Assembly (NCBI GenBank): GCA_964019055.1
Contig: OZ025206.1
Location: forward strand, 2,047,001 to 2,111,000
Reading direction: 5' to 3'
Origin: Anthopleura xanthogrammica
Lineage: Eukaryota; Cnidaria; Anthozoa; Actiniaria; Actiniidae
DNA: 64,000 nt
Shown here: positions 63,294 to 64,000 of the stretch, in pieces
Numbering within the stretch: the first letter of the stretch is position 1
How the letters are laid out: the number at the start of each line of letters is the position of its first letter
Program-made: the position numbers and the translations under genes
The notes under the pieces: model-generated
Told to the model about the DNA's origin: nothing
What the model saw: only the letters and a program-made list of their open reading frames with translations
Database searches by the model: none

Positions 63294-64000
63294 ATGTACC
63301 TGAACAATTCATCTGATGCTAACAAAACACTGCGATGGACACCAAACCTACTCCCAGATCATACCAAAATAACCTTATGGTCTATTCTACTTGTCTGGTC
63401 TCTACTTGGTAACATACTCATCATCACTGTTGTGTATTGCAATCAAAACTTGAGGACAAATATGAACTATTTGATTGTCAATATGGCTGTATCAGACTTG
63501 CTGGTTCCGTTGATAGCACTCCCAATGATGATTTCATCTGAGAAAGTGCGTCCCAAAATGTGGAAAGTAGAGGGTCATCTTGGTGAGGTACTTTGCAAAC
63601 TGGTTCCTTTCCTCTCTGATATATCACCATATGTATCATCTATCAGTCTGGTCACTATTGCCTCCCTAAGATTTATCGCTGTTGTTTATTCAAATCGAAG
63701 ACAGATTTTAACTCCTAAAATAAGAAGGATTCTGATCTCTGTCCCTTGGATCATAGCCATGGCTCTCTTATCTCCATATTTTTACGCCTATCGTCTGACA
63801 AATGAAGGGGGCTATATGACGTGCTCCTACTCTTGGTCACCAGATATATTCTATTCTGTTCTTATAGTGGTGGGCTTTGTTATTCCTTTGATAGCAATCA
63901 TAATCTTGTATACCATCATGAATTATAAACTACGCAAAAACTTGAACAATGTTATCGAGTTGATTGAAAGAAAAATGATATGTTCACAACAGCAGAGAAA
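63294..64000 (+). CDS. Class A G protein-coupled receptor, right copy (partial, runs off window)
   Basis: Paralogue of the receptor at 860-1855, on the opposite strand. The frame is open from the ATG at 63294 to the window edge (235 codons), covering helices 1 to 5 and the start of intracellular loop 3. GN in helix 1, NMAVSDLL in helix 2, the helix 3 cysteine (LCKL) and the helix 5 proline are kept. The DRY motif reads LRF. Compared with the left copy, about eight residues are missing just before helix 5 (after SWSP), leaving a short loop 2. It lacks the splice-acceptor-like stretch seen upstream of the left copy's ATG. It is divergent to, and possibly nested in the 5' intron of, the YME1L gene. 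Whether helices 6 and 7 are intact cannot be seen. Confidence 0.88.
   Translation, partial: MYLNNSSDANKTLRWTPNLLPDHTKITLWSILLVWSLLGNILIITVVYCNQNLRTNMNYLIVNMAVSDLLVPLIALPMMISSEKVRPKMWKVEGHLGEVLCKLVPFLSDISPYVSSISLVTIASLRFIAVVYSNRRQILTPKIRRILISVPWIIAMALLSPYFYAYRLTNEGGYMTCSYSWSPDIFYSVLIVVGFVIPLIAIIILYTIMNYKLRKNLNNVIELIERKMICSQQQR

Larger units (their letters stand above)
61600..64000 (+). repeat. Right arm of the inverted duplication
   Basis: Mirror of 860-3825, in the same order: CAACTAAATCCTTCAGGG at about 61650, the ATATAACTATTACC block at about 62010, the 124-bp minisatellite, then the receptor. It begins only about 440 bases from a YME1L exon and continues past the window. Confidence 0.8.

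Overview
This is an animal nuclear window, not a bacterial one. It has intron-rich genes with GT-AG junctions, about 40% GC, and dense small transposons, SINEs and microsatellites. The gene set and the GPCR type fit a cnidarian, most likely an anthozoan such as a coral or sea anemone. That assignment is inference from sequence style; nothing here names a species.

Three conserved multi-exon genes fill the core. A neurobeachin-like (NBEAL) BEACH-WD40 gene runs on the minus strand from its ATG at 38557 to its stop at 10188. I could trace about 39 coding exons (about 2,500 residues), and the phases agree at every junction except one. An SH3BP5-type Rab11 exchange factor (7 exons, 321 residues) starts head-to-head with it at 40109 on the plus strand and stops at 46292. 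A YME1L-type mitochondrial AAA metalloprotease occupies 61160 down to 49115 on the minus strand in 20 visible exons; its first coding exon is not visible. The last two exons of an unrecognised single-pass membrane protein lie at 6222-7183 on the plus strand.

The window is bracketed by an inverted duplication. A class A GPCR at 860-1855 (minus) and its paralogue at 63294 to the right edge (plus) each sit behind the same 124-bp upstream minisatellite and roughly 2.5 to 3 kb of matching flank. Both receptors have lost the acidic residue of the DRY motif (IRF and LRF). On the left, 1-675 is repeated directly at 4065-4285, which suggests a decayed tandem array of receptor units.

Introns and spacers hold most of the rest. 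A non-LTR retrotransposon with an intact 1,172-residue ORF2 and a truncated ORF1 tail lies in an NBEAL intron. A Penelope-like 3' fragment with a GIY-YIG domain lies in a YME1L intron. There are about a dozen tRNA-derived SINE copies or pieces, whose 3' tail appears to be the unit of a 57-bp satellite, and more than fifteen short inverted-repeat elements, several of them nested. Pure GGAT, GGGAT/CCCAT, GGAGA and GAT arrays sit in introns. Several long lines of apparent open frame are only these microsatellites read through.

I found no evidence of a new enzymatic or defence system. The points most worth following are the inverted GPCR pair with altered DRY motifs, the paralogous and dispersed empty sites that date individual element insertions, the SINE-to-satellite relation, and the intact LINE between two GGAGA arrays.
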